Shown one piece after another: positions 52,775 through 60,914 of a DNA stretch of 64,000 nt. The notes beneath the pieces were generated by a model that saw only the letters and a program-made list of their open reading frames with translations, was not told where the DNA came from and searched no databases. The number at the start of each line of letters is the position of its first letter. Positions within the stretch are counted from its first letter, which is position 1. This stretch comes from Cohnella algarum (GTDB taxonomy: Bacteria > Bacillota > Bacilli > Paenibacillales > Paenibacillaceae), in contig NZ_JAFHKM010000002.1 of the NCBI RefSeq assembly GCF_016937515.1, positions 4,521,001 through 4,585,000 on the forward strand, written 5' to 3'. Made by a program: the position numbers and the translations under genes.

Positions 52775-53686
52775 ATGACAATGCATCAAGAGGAGTTTGT
52801 TCCGTCTCCCTCCGTATGGCAGCCCGCCGATCCGGGGACGGCCGTTCGATGGAAGGAACAGTTCGGGCCGGACGCGGCATACGTGGCCGGCAGCACGCTG
52901 CTTCGCACCCAATGGGAGGCGGGGACGGCGGTTATGCCCCGGCATCTGATCGATTTGAGCTCGATTCCGGGGCTTTCCGGCGTTTCGCTTCAGGATGGGG
53001 AACTGGCGGTCGGGGCGCTGACCACGCTCGGGCAGTGCCGAAACGATCCGCTGATCGGGGAGTTCGCCCCGATGCTGCGGGAGGCGGTCCGGGCGATCGC
53101 CGGCTGGTCGGTTCGCAACTTGGCCACGATCGGCGGCAATGTCGCGTTTCGCGTCGGGGACGCGCTGCCGGCGCTGCTCGCCTTGGACGCCGATCTCGTT
53201 TGGCACGACGGGCGGGCCGAACGGGCGGAGAAGGCGGCCGACTGGCTGGCAAGTTCCGCAAGCCCGGATGCGCGGCTGCTGACGCAACTTCGGCTGCCGG
53301 TCGCGCAGGACGATGCGAATTCGAACGCAAAGCGAATGTTCGCTTATCATAAAGTCGGACGAAGGGAAGCTTTCACGCCTTCGCTTGTCACCGTCGCGCT
53401 AAGCGCGCATACGGAGCCGGACGGCGTCCTGCGCCGCGTGCGGATCGCGGCCGGCGGCGGTCAGACGCCGCCGAAGCGGCTGATGCGCGTCGAGCGGCTG
53501 CTGGAAGCGCGCAAGCCGGATCCGGAAGCGCTGGGCGAAATTTACCGGGCCGCGCTGGAAGAGTACGAGCCGAAGCCGGATCCGTTCGCTTCGAACGAAT
53601 ATCGCAAAGCGGCGTGCGCCAACCTTATCGTCGCGGAGCTGTGGAAACAGGCCGGCGCCGGCCCGCAACAGAAGGAGGGAGCCTGA
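52775..53686 (+). CDS. pucC: Xanthine dehydrogenase, FAD-binding subunit
   Basis: A 303-residue subunit that passes electrons from the iron-sulfur clusters to FAD and NAD. DAAYVAGSTLLRTQWEAG (about 30-47) is the first FAD loop, LAVGALTTLGQC is in the middle and RNLATIGGNVAFRVGDALPALLALDADL (about 115-142) is the second FAD motif. The CO-dehydrogenase flavoprotein C-terminal domain follows to about 290. AGGGAGGGGAG precedes the ATG. The molybdenum subunit gene begins at the last base of its stop codon (TGATG). Confidence 0.9.
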   Translation: MTMHQEEFVPSPSVWQPADPGTAVRWKEQFGPDAAYVAGSTLLRTQWEAGTAVMPRHLIDLSSIPGLSGVSLQDGELAVGALTTLGQCRNDPLIGEFAPMLREAVRAIAGWSVRNLATIGGNVAFRVGDALPALLALDADLVWHDGRAERAEKAADWLASSASPDARLLTQLRLPVAQDDANSNAKRMFAYHKVGRREAFTPSLVTVALSAHTEPDGVLRRVRIAAGGGQTPPKRLMRVERLLEARKPDPEALGEIYRAALEEYEPKPDPFASNEYRKAACANLIVAELWKQAGAGPQQKEGA

Positions 53687-55965
53687 TGCTGAATCGGAAG
53701 ACGAGCGGGAGCAGATGGCGGGTTCGTCCCGACGGCCCGGACAAAGTGTCCGGACGCTTGCCGTATTTGACGGATTTGTCCTCGCCCGATATGCTTTACG
53801 GCCGCGTTCTGAGAAGCCCTCATCCGCATGCCCTCCTCAAATCGATCGACACGGCGAAGGCGCGTTCGATCCCCGGCGTCCGAGCTGTGCTGACGAGCGC
53901 GGACGTGCCCGGGCTGAACCGCTTCGGCATCGCGAAGCCCGACCAGCCGGTGTTTTGCGAGGACCGGGTGCGGTTTATCGGGGACGCGGTCGCGGCCGTC
54001 GCCGCCGAATCGGAGGAGCTCGCGGCCTACGCGCTCGCGCAAATCGAGGTCGAATACGAAGAGCTCGACGTCGTCGACGATCCCGAGCGGGCGCTGGCCG
54101 AGGATAGCGTCAAGCTGTTCGAGCACGGCAACGTGCTGCACCGAAACGACTACGGATTCGGCGACGTCGAGGCGGGGTTCGCGGCATGCCGCTTTATCGT
54201 GGAAGAAACGTACGAGACGCCGAGGCAGATGCACACCTATATGGAAACCGAAGGCGGCCTGTTCGTCCCGGAAGCGGACGGCAGGCTGACGGTTTACGCG
54301 CCGACCCAGCACGGATTTATGGACCGGATGCAGCTGGCGCGCATCCTGAACCGGCCGGAGGATTCAATCAGGGTCGTATCGAGTCCGATCGGCGGTTCCT
54401 TCGGCGGAAAAGACGAGCTCAACGTCCAGCCGTACGGAGCTCTCCTCGCGCTCGCCTGCGGCCGTCCGGTCAAGGTTCACCATTCCCGCTGGGAATCCGT
54501 AAGGGCGGGACTTAAGCGGCACCCGATGAAAATTACGATGAAAACGGGCACGGACGAAAACGGCAGGCTGCTTGCCCACCGCGTCCGGGTCGTCTCGGAC
54601 GCGGGACCGTATTCGACGCTCAGCGCCGAGGTGCTGAACTTCGCGGTAGAGCATGTGCTGGGGCCCTATGTTTACGAGGCGGCCGAAGTCGAGAGCGTGT
54701 CCGTCTTTACGAACAACGGAATGTCCGGCGAATTCCGCGGCTTTGGCGGCAACCAGGCGATCTTCGCCTTGGAGGGCCAGATGGACCGCCTGGCCGAGCG
54801 GCTCGGCCTCGATCCTTGGACGTTTCGGCTCATGAACATGCGGCAGCCGGAAGATCCGGGGCCGTTCGGCCAGCCGATCGCGCCGACGGACGGGGCGCGT
54901 CTCGTATGGGAGGCGCTGCCGGAATGCCGGCTATGGCGGGAAAAAGCGGCCGCAACGGCCGAAAGGGACCGGCTCCCGTGGATCAAAACCGGTTACGGAG
55001 CGGCGTTCGTCATGCACGGCGCGGGCCTCGGCGTCGGCATTCCCGATCCAGCGGGCGGCCGCCTGCGGCTCGCGGAAGACGGAAAAATCGAGGCTGCGTT
55101 CGGATACGAGGAGTTCGGCCAGGGGCTCCTCGCGTCGCTGGAGCAGATGCTGATCGAGCAATTCGGCTTTGCGGCGAGCGATTTGCGCATCGTCATCGGC
55201 GATACCGACGCCGTGCCGGACAGCGGCTCCAGCACGGCATCGCGGGCGACGAGCATGATGTGGCAGTCGCTGAGGCGCTTGCGGCCGCCGTTCGTCGGGG
55301 CGCTGCGCCGGCAGGCCGCGCTCGCGCTCGGAATCGCCGAGGAGCGGCTCATTCCGGGCGCGGGCGGGATCCGGTCGGCCGATTCCGGAGAGCTCCTGCT
55401 TTCTTACGCGGCGCTTGCGGCCGGATCGACCGAGCCGATCGCGGCGGAAACGAGCTTTTCGTTTCCGACTTCTTCCGTCGACCGCGTGGGCGCGCACTTT
55501 TTATACAGCTATGCCTCCGTTGCGGTCAAGGTCGAGGTCAACACGCTGACGGGCCGGGTCAAGGTGCTGGACCAGTTCCACGCCGTGTCCGCCGGGCCTG
55601 TCGTCAACCCGCAAGGTTATCTCGGCCAAATCGAAGGCGGGAGCGGCATGGCGCTCGGCTTTACGCTGACGGAAGACGCGGTCATGGATAAAGGCTTGTA
55701 TTTGACCCGCAACCTGGACACGTACCTCGTGCCGACGATTGCCGATGCGGGCGGCGGGTTCGAGGTGCTCGCGATCGAGGATTTGCCCGACGGAGACGAA
55801 CACGGACCGCGCGGGATCGGCGAAATCGGTTCGGTCGGGCTCGCTCCGGCGATCGCCCAGGCGGTGTTCGACGCGGTCGGCAAACGCGTCCGCAAGCTGC
55901 CGATCGATCCCGAGCAGCTGCAGGAACAGCCGAATTTTTTGCCGAAGGCGGTGGAACTTCGATGA
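53686..55965 (+). CDS. pucD: Xanthine dehydrogenase, molybdopterin-binding subunit
   Basis: A 759-residue catalytic subunit that hydroxylates hypoxanthine and xanthine. The first a/b hammerhead domain (about 18-125) is followed by the cofactor motifs GGSFGGKDELN (about 236), GEFRGFGGNQAIF (about 349, Arg for substrate), FGQGLLASLEQM (about 480) and the near-terminal RGIGEIGSVGLAPAI (about 706), whose Glu is the catalytic base position. Subunits are in order FAD, Mo, FeS, as in Bacillus pucCDE. The last 4 bases overlap the next gene. Confidence 0.93.
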   Translation: MLNRKTSGSRWRVRPDGPDKVSGRLPYLTDLSSPDMLYGRVLRSPHPHALLKSIDTAKARSIPGVRAVLTSADVPGLNRFGIAKPDQPVFCEDRVRFIGDAVAAVAAESEELAAYALAQIEVEYEELDVVDDPERALAEDSVKLFEHGNVLHRNDYGFGDVEAGFAACRFIVEETYETPRQMHTYMETEGGLFVPEADGRLTVYAPTQHGFMDRMQLARILNRPEDSIRVVSSPIGGSFGGKDELNVQPYGALLALACGRPVKVHHSRWESVRAGLKRHPMKITMKTGTDENGRLLAHRVRVVSDAGPYSTLSAEVLNFAVEHVLGPYVYEAAEVESVSVFTNNGMSGEFRGFGGNQAIFALEGQMDRLAERLGLDPWTFRLMNMRQPEDPGPFGQPIAPTDGARLVWEALPECRLWREKAAATAERDRLPWIKTGYGAAFVMHGAGLGVGIPDPAGGRLRLAEDGKIEAAFGYEEFGQGLLASLEQMLIEQFGFAASDLRIVIGDTDAVPDSGSSTASRATSMMWQSLRRLRPPFVGALRRQAALALGIAEERLIPGAGGIRSADSGELLLSYAALAAGSTEPIAAETSFSFPTSSVDRVGAHFLYSYASVAVKVEVNTLTGRVKVLDQFHAVSAGPVVNPQGYLGQIEGGSGMALGFTLTEDAVMDKGLYLTRNLDTYLVPTIADAGGGFEVLAIEDLPDGDEHGPRGIGEIGSVGLAPAIAQAVFDAVGKRVRKLPIDPEQLQEQPNFLPKAVELR

Positions 55966-56477
55966 GCGACGCAATTCGCCGGGCCACGGCGGAAACTTTT
56001 ATACTGGAATGCGAGATTAACGGACAGAACGCAGCGCTTGACGTCGCCCCGGCCGAGCGGCTCCTTTCCGTTTTGCGGGACGGCCTCGGGCTTACCGGAA
56101 CGAAGCGTTCCTGCGAAATCGGCCGCTGCGGCGCCTGCATGGTGCTGATCGACGGCCAACCGGTCAATTCGTGCCTGACGATGGCCTACCAATGCGCAGG
56201 CAAAAAAATTACGACGATCGAAGGGCTCTCTTCGGAAAACGGCCTGAACGCCGTGCAGAAGAGTTTTTTGGAGGAAGGCGGCTATCAATGCGGCTACTGC
56301 ACGCCCGGCATGGTCGTGACCGTTACGGCGCTGCTTCGCGAAAATCCGCGCCCGACGGCGGAGGACATCGAAGAAGCGCTGTCGGGCAATATTTGCCGCT
56401 GCACGGGATACGCGGGCATTCTCCGCTCGGTCCGGAAGGCGATGGGAGCGAGCGGGGAAGGGGGAGCGACGGCATGA
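55962..56477 (+). CDS. pucE: Xanthine dehydrogenase, [2Fe-2S] subunit
   Basis: A 171-residue two-cluster ferredoxin subunit. The plant-type cluster is CEIGRCGACMVLIDGQPVNSC (Cys at about 48, 53, 56 and 68), the second cluster QCGYCTPGMV (about 109) and ICRCTGY (about 145). It relays electrons between the Mo site and FAD. ATGA overlaps with both neighbours (pucD before, guanine deaminase after) show tight coupling. Confidence 0.95.
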   Translation: MSDAIRRATAETFILECEINGQNAALDVAPAERLLSVLRDGLGLTGTKRSCEIGRCGACMVLIDGQPVNSCLTMAYQCAGKKITTIEGLSSENGLNAVQKSFLEEGGYQCGYCTPGMVVTVTALLRENPRPTAEDIEEALSGNICRCTGYAGILRSVRKAMGASGEGGATA

Positions 56478-56995
56478 AGGGCAACGGCAGGGAACGGTTG
56501 AAGGAAAAAACGGGAGACAAAGAGGTTCACCTTACGTTTTTGCGGTTAAGCATCGAAGCTTCCGTCAAGGCGCGGCGGACCGGGAACACGCCGTTCGGCG
56601 CCGTTCTGGCCGACAAATACGGCAGGGTGCTGTGGGAGCAGGGCAATGTCGAGATGACCGAGCGCGATTGCACGGGGCACGCCGAAGCCGCGCTCATGCG
56701 CGCGGTGTCGAAGCGGTTTACGAAAGCCGAGCTTTGGGATTGCACGCTCTATACGACGGCCGAGCCTTGCGCGATGTGCGCCGGAGCGATATATTGGGGA
56801 AATGTCGGCCGCGTCGTGTACGGGATTACGGAGCATCGCTTGGCCGAGCTGACCGGCGACGACGAGCGGAATTTGACGCTCGACTTGCCTTGCCGGGACG
56901 TTTTTGCGAGGGGGAGGAAACCGATCGTCGTGATCGGCCCCTTCCCCGAAATCGAGGCGGAAGTCGTAGCCGCGCATGAGGGGTATTGGAGATGA
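56474..56995 (+). CDS. guaD: Guanine deaminase (cytidine-deaminase fold)
   Basis: A 173-residue zinc deaminase that converts guanine to xanthine, the substrate of the dehydrogenase encoded just upstream. The zinc site is GHAEAALMRA (His and catalytic Glu, about 75) and TAEPCAMCAGAIYWG (two Cys, about 103-106). The pattern matches Bacillus GuaD rather than tRNA adenosine deaminase, judging by the surrounding purine genes and the C-terminal VAAHEGYWR. The start overlaps pucE and the end overlaps the OHCU decarboxylase gene. Confidence 0.88.
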   Translation: MKGNGRERLKEKTGDKEVHLTFLRLSIEASVKARRTGNTPFGAVLADKYGRVLWEQGNVEMTERDCTGHAEAALMRAVSKRFTKAELWDCTLYTTAEPCAMCAGAIYWGNVGRVVYGITEHRLAELTGDDERNLTLDLPCRDVFARGRKPIVVIGPFPEIEAEVVAAHEGYWR

Positions 56996-57525
56996 AGGAA
57001 ACGGTGAAAAAAAGTTCTGTAAACGAAATTAACGCGATGGACCGGGACGAATTCGTCCGAACGCTGGGCGGCGTCTTCGAGCATTCGCCCTGGGTGGCGG
57101 AAAGCGCGTGGGCGCTGCGGCCGTTTGCCTCTGGGCAGGAGCTGCACGAAGCGATGATGCGGACGGTCCGCGGCTCCGGCCCCGATGCGATCCTCGAGCT
57201 GCTCCGCGCCCATCCGGACTTGGGGACCCGGCTTGCGGTCAGCGATTATTCCGCGGCGGAGCAGCAGGGAGCCGGACTTGGCGAATTGACCCCGGAAGAA
57301 TACGAAACGTTCCGCGGGCTGAACGAAAGCTATGTCGGGAAATTCGGTTTTCCGTTTATTCTTGCCGTTCGGGGAAAAAATAAGGAAGATATTTTGGCCG
57401 CCATGCAAAAGCGGATCGACCATTCTCCGGAAGCGGAGCGCGAGCAGGCGCTGCGGGAAATTGAAAGGATTACCGGTTTTCGGCTCGCCGATCTGATCGA
57501 AGGCGACGGGGAGGCGACGGCATGA
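56992..57525 (+). CDS. OHCU decarboxylase
   Basis: A 177-residue enzyme converting 2-oxo-4-hydroxy-4-carboxy-5-ureidoimidazoline to (S)-allantoin. LRAHPDLG (about 75) contains the catalytic His, and [20 protein letters not shown] (about 107-126) the Glu and Phe-rich active-site loop. In Bacillus this domain is fused to urate oxidase (PucL); here it stands alone and no urate oxidase gene follows. The HIU hydrolase gene overlaps its stop. Confidence 0.92.
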   Translation: MKETVKKSSVNEINAMDRDEFVRTLGGVFEHSPWVAESAWALRPFASGQELHEAMMRTVRGSGPDAILELLRAHPDLGTRLAVSDYSAAEQQGAGLGELTPEEYETFRGLNESYVGKFGFPFILAVRGKNKEDILAAMQKRIDHSPEAEREQALREIERITGFRLADLIEGDGEATA

Positions 57526-57869
57526 GCGGGCGGCTGACGACGCATGTGCTGGACGTTTCGATCGGCCGGCCCGCCGCGGGAATGCGGGTGCAGCTGTGGC
57601 GGCTGCCGGAGGAGGGCGCTCGGACGCTGCTGAAGGAAGCGTTCACGAACGACGACGGCAGATTGGACGAGCCGCTGCTCGCGGCGGGCGAAATGGCCGA
57701 AGGAACGTACGAGCTGATGTTCGATGCGGGAACGTATTTTCGGGGAACGGCGGGCGCCGTTTTCCTCGAATGGATTCCGGTGCGCTTCGCGATCGCGGAG
57801 CCGGAATCGCATTATCACGTTCCGCTTCTCGCCGCTCCCGGCGGCTACAGCACGTACCGCGGAAGCTGA
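57522..57869 (+). CDS. uraH: 5-hydroxyisourate hydrolase
   Basis: A 115-residue transthyretin-related hydrolase that opens 5-hydroxyisourate to OHCU, the step before the preceding gene's product. [21 protein letters not shown] is the N-terminal signature (His and Arg region), and the C-terminal [18 protein letters not shown] is the diagnostic YRGS tetrapeptide. The length is typical. It ends the purine cluster; no clear terminator follows. Confidence 0.94.
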   Translation: MSGRLTTHVLDVSIGRPAAGMRVQLWRLPEEGARTLLKEAFTNDDGRLDEPLLAAGEMAEGTYELMFDAGTYFRGTAGAVFLEWIPVRFAIAEPESHYHVPLLAAPGGYSTYRGS

Positions 57870-58260
57870 ATGAGAGACATTTGCGAGGAAGAGGCGAAGC
57901 GCACGACGGCAACGGCGTCGGGACGGGAGAAATCCGCGGGTCCCGGCGCCGTTCTTCGCCATGCCGGTTTGCGCTCGCTCGCGGCGCGCGGGGACCGCCG
58001 GCGGGTCCCGGGCGAACGGGACGTGTCGAGGTTGTATCGTAGCTGAGCGAGCGCCCTTATTTCCTCGTGTTTCCCCGTAATCGCGCCGAATTATCGTCCA
58101 TAGCGTAATTCGTTTCCGTTTATAGGCATCCAATCCCGAATTTAGACGAATAAGATCTCCGGCAGCCGTAAGCGCCCTCTTGATCAAGCTTGTGCTCCGT
58201 CCCATCCGTCGAATCCGGACCTATGGCCGGTCGGAGGAGGGGGAATGCCCAAGCGGAGGG
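57870..58260. other. Gap after uraH, no gene recognised
   Basis: About 390 bp of GC-rich sequence turning AT-richer. Open frames here lack ribosome binding sites and family motifs. No promoter or terminator is clear. Confidence 0.5.
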
Positions 58261-58268
58261 AGCTTATG

Positions 58269-58448
58269 TTGGATTTTGTCCAACCAAGGGAGCAGAAATT
58301 GGGGAAACCGCTGTCTAGAGTGGATTTTATCCAATGAGGAACTTGGAATTTTGGTTGAAAAAGCGGAAAAGGCTCCGCCAGATTGGACAAAATCCAACGA
58401 AGACGACGTGTTTTGCGAAAAAGCCGGTTTTGATTGGATGAAATCCAA
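58269..58448. repeat. Cluster of TTGGA...TCCAA palindromes
   Basis: Four 14-15-nt palindromic elements at 58269-58283, 58321-58334, 58383-58397 and 58434-58448 follow TTGGAYNNNRTCCAA. They alternate between TTTTATCCAA and GACAAAATCC orientations. The same family lies at 16268-16466 and 35672-35737. Confidence 0.8.
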
Positions 58449-58487
58449 CCAAGCTTTGCCGAATTCAGTACCATCCCGTGCAACTTC

Positions 58488-58650
58488 GCAAAACCTGCGC
58501 AACCTGCGCAACCCACGCAAACTGCGCATCCCGCGCAACCCGAAAAACCCGCAAAAACCCGCAAAAAACCGCAAAAAACCGCAAAAACCCGCAAAAATCC
58601 GCAAAAACCCGCAAAAAACCGCAAAAACCCGCAAAAACCTGCAAAAACCC
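58488..58650. repeat. Tandem 9-bp then 10-bp repeats with phased A-tracts
   Basis: About seven 9-bp units of GCGCAACCY type pass into ten exact 10-bp units of GCAAAAAMCY (58551-58650). A5-A6 tracts thus recur every 10 bp, in phase with the DNA helix. That is the classic arrangement for intrinsic curvature. It carries no ribosome binding site or start, so coding is unlikely. Confidence 0.85.
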
Positions 58651-58791
58651 GCGTCCCCCTCGTTCATCCCGCCAGGAAGTTTGCCAAGTGCCTGCATGCT
58701 GCCGCCTCTTGCGCTATCCCGCTAACCTCTCTTTAACGGTAAGAGGAAGTCCGTCTATTCAAAGGACGCCGCCGGGGATTTTTCTTAGAGG

Positions 58792-58800
58792 TGTTAAGGT
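58792..58800. repeat. Target-site duplication, left
   Basis: TGTTAAGGT, identical to 60392-60400, directly flanks the insertion sequence. Confidence 0.85.
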
Positions 58801-60391
58801 GATAGTGTAAAATCTCTGTGGGTGTAGGAATTGGAAAAAGCGGATATAGAAAAAGAGCTTCTCCCTTGGTAAAGTGATGTTTGCGCACAACACACCAAGA
58901 AGGAGGAAGCTCCTGTGAGCCACTTTACCACAACAATGCCGACGATGAAAGAGATTGAGCAATGGATTTTCCGGAAAATGCAGGAGGAATTCGCTCGTGC
59001 GATGAAGCAGGTACTGGAGGCGCTGGATCAGCAGATCCTGGAGCAACGGGACCGAGAGCGTTATCGAGTAAAGGACGAGCGTGAAACAAGCGTCAACACA
59101 GTGTTCGGGAATGTGCGCTTTAAGCGGAGATTGTACTGTGACCGTAGAAGCGGCAAACACGTGTATCTGCTGGATCAGCTGTTGCAATTCGAAGGGCGCG
59201 GGAAAGTCAGTCCGCATTTGGAAGAGACAGCAATCGCATTCGCAAGCCAAGGACCGTCGTACCGGGACAGCGCAAAGAGGCTGGAGCAGCTTTTGGGCTA
59301 CAATGTGCTGAGCCACCAAGCGATCAGGGAAAAACTGATGGAGCGTGCGCAACAGCCGATGCCAGCGGTGAAACGGCGCGCTGCCCGCGTGCTGTTCGTG
59401 GAAGTGGATGGGCTGTACACGAAGCTGCAGCGGAGCAAAAAGCGCGGGATGGAGAACGCAATTGCAGTCGTACACGAAGGCTGGGAGAAGAACGGCAAGC
59501 GGGTACAGCTGAAGAACAAACAGCATTACCTGCATACGAGCGGCGGCGACTTCTGGGAAGGGTTCGGGGACTTTCTGGTGGAGCGTTACGAAATCGACGA
59601 GAACACGTGGCTTGTGGTGAACGGAGACGGCGCGGCGTGGATCGGGGAATGTACATCCTACTTTCACCAATGTCTGTACATGCTGGACCGCTTTCATGTG
59701 GCGCGTGATTTGAAACGCTTTGTTGGTCATTTGCCGCAGGTGTGGGAGACCGTGAGACGGTCTTTGGCCAAACAGGATGCAGCCGCGCTTATGGCGGTCC
59801 TGGAAGGCGTGTCGGAGCAAGAGATAGCGGAAGAGAACCGGAAGGATTGGAAGCCGTATAAAAGATTTCTAAAGCGGCATGAGAAGCATTTGGACGACTA
59901 CCGAAAAACACTCCAGGCGAAGGGGATCGACACAAGCGGTATGCGCCCGATGGGAAGCGCGGAATCGCAGATGCGTATATTCGCCAAGCGGACGAAGCGT
60001 GGCGGGTACAGTTGGAGTGAGCGAGGCGTCAGGGCGATGCTGAGGACGATGATGAGGATTCAAGAAGCGGGCACGGTGGTAAGAACGGTTGAAGGACAAG
60101 CGAGTAAGCAGGCAACGCCGCAGCAGTCGATAAACATGCGGCAATTGCTCAAGAACGTGACGCAACCGGTCAAGGGTTGTATCGCTGGAATGATTCGCAT
60201 GCTGCAAGGACCGAAGCAAAGCAGCACAACGGGTATGGCACTCAAAGCACTTCGCGGATAACGGCAAAAAATTCTGACAAATCACTTGTGTTTGATGAAA
60301 GAACGAAGCAAAGCGCTTACAAGGAAGAGGTTCCTTCGGGGTTCGCGTTCCAGGCATCTTAAATGACTGCCCACGCTAGCTTGACACTGAC
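58801..60391 (+). mobile_element. ISLre2-family insertion sequence, complete
   Basis: A 1591-bp element with one transposase gene. The ends are imperfect inverted repeats: left GATAGTGTAAAATCTCTGTG and right (reverse complement) GTCAGTGTCAAGCTAGCGTG share AGTGT, AA and GTGGG at the same spacing. A 9-bp duplication, TGTTAAGGT, flanks both sides, the length usual for this family. All parts are present, so it may still be mobile. It sits 17 bp from the -35 of the ylxM-ffh promoter. Confidence 0.88.
58915..60261 (+). CDS. ISLre2-family transposase (UPF0236)
   Basis: A 448-residue DDE-type transposase. The N-terminal helical DNA-binding part (MPTMKEIEQWIFRKMQEEF) and the zinc-free RFKRRLYCDRRSGKHVYLLD region match the ISLre2/UPF0236 family. 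Catalytic acidic residues are likely in VLFVEVDGLYTKLQR (about 163) and WLVVNGDGAAWIGEC (about 232). It starts at GTG with AAGGAGG 8 nt upstream. It is intact, without stops or frameshifts. Confidence 0.9.
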   Translation: MSHFTTTMPTMKEIEQWIFRKMQEEFARAMKQVLEALDQQILEQRDRERYRVKDERETSVNTVFGNVRFKRRLYCDRRSGKHVYLLDQLLQFEGRGKVSPHLEETAIAFASQGPSYRDSAKRLEQLLGYNVLSHQAIREKLMERAQQPMPAVKRRAARVLFVEVDGLYTKLQRSKKRGMENAIAVVHEGWEKNGKRVQLKNKQHYLHTSGGDFWEGFGDFLVERYEIDENTWLVVNGDGAAWIGECTSYFHQCLYMLDRFHVARDLKRFVGHLPQVWETVRRSLAKQDAAALMAVLEGVSEQEIAEENRKDWKPYKRFLKRHEKHLDDYRKTLQAKGIDTSGMRPMGSAESQMRIFAKRTKRGGYSWSERGVRAMLRTMMRIQEAGTVVRTVEGQASKQATPQQSINMRQLLKNVTQPVKGCIAGMIRMLQGPKQSSTTGMALKALRG

Positions 60392-60400
60392 TGTTAAGGT
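60392..60400. repeat. Target-site duplication, right
   Basis: TGTTAAGGT, identical to 58792-58800. Confidence 0.85.
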
Positions 60401-60407
60401 TAATCGC

Positions 60408-60436
60408 TTGACATCGCCGGGCGAATTGCGTAACAT
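60408..60436 (+). promoter_or_regulatory. Promoter of ylxM-ffh
   Basis: Consensus TTGACA (60408-60413), 17 nt, TAACAT (60431-60436), immediately right of the insertion sequence. It gives ylxM-ffh transcription independent of ftsY, from which they are now 19 kb away. Confidence 0.7.
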
Positions 60437-60495
60437 AAGATGAGTTGAAACGCTGTAAAGTGCTTTTCCTTGACAATGGCGAGGGGTGAACCTTT

Positions 60496-60870
60496 GTGCA
60501 TGGGGAGAACGCGCTGGAGAAGACGAACCGCATCAACGTTTTGTTCGATTTTTACGGTTCGTTGCTGACGGAGAAGCAGCAGACTTTTCTCAAGTGTTAT
60601 TATCAGGACGACTATTCCCTCGGCGAAATCGCCGAAGAGTTCGATATTAGCCGGCAAGCGGTGTACGAGCACCTGAAGCGGGCGGAGCAAGCGCTGGAAG
60701 ACTATGAAGCCAAGCTTTCGCTGACGCTCCGGCACGAACGGCTGCGGCAAGGGTTGAACAAGCTGGAGCGGCAGGTGAGCGAGCTTCCCTCGCCGTGGCG
60801 GCAATCGCTCGAAACGACCGTTTCGCTGCTGCGGATCGCGGACAGCGGGCAGCCTCAGGGTGACGCGTAA
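60496..60870 (+). CDS. ylxM: YlxM, SRP-associated helix-turn-helix protein
   Basis: A 124-residue DNA/RNA-binding-type protein with a sigma-70 region-4-like helix-turn-helix: [20 protein letters not shown] (about 36-55). YlxM homologues bind the SRP complex in streptococci and modulate Ffh GTPase activity. It starts at a GTG with GAGGGGTG 7 nt upstream and precedes ffh by 44 nt, the usual arrangement. Confidence 0.9.
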   Translation: MHGENALEKTNRINVLFDFYGSLLTEKQQTFLKCYYQDDYSLGEIAEEFDISRQAVYEHLKRAEQALEDYEAKLSLTLRHERLRQGLNKLERQVSELPSPWRQSLETTVSLLRIADSGQPQGDA

Positions 60871-60914
60871 GGTTCGGACAGGTACGATTACGATTCGGAA
60901 GGAGGGGATCCGGC

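Noticed and set aside
58434..58810. Small Lys/Pro/Asn-rich proteins encoded across the A-tract repeats
   Set aside because: They arise from the 9- and 10-bp repeats, have no ribosome binding site or start, and end at the insertion sequence.
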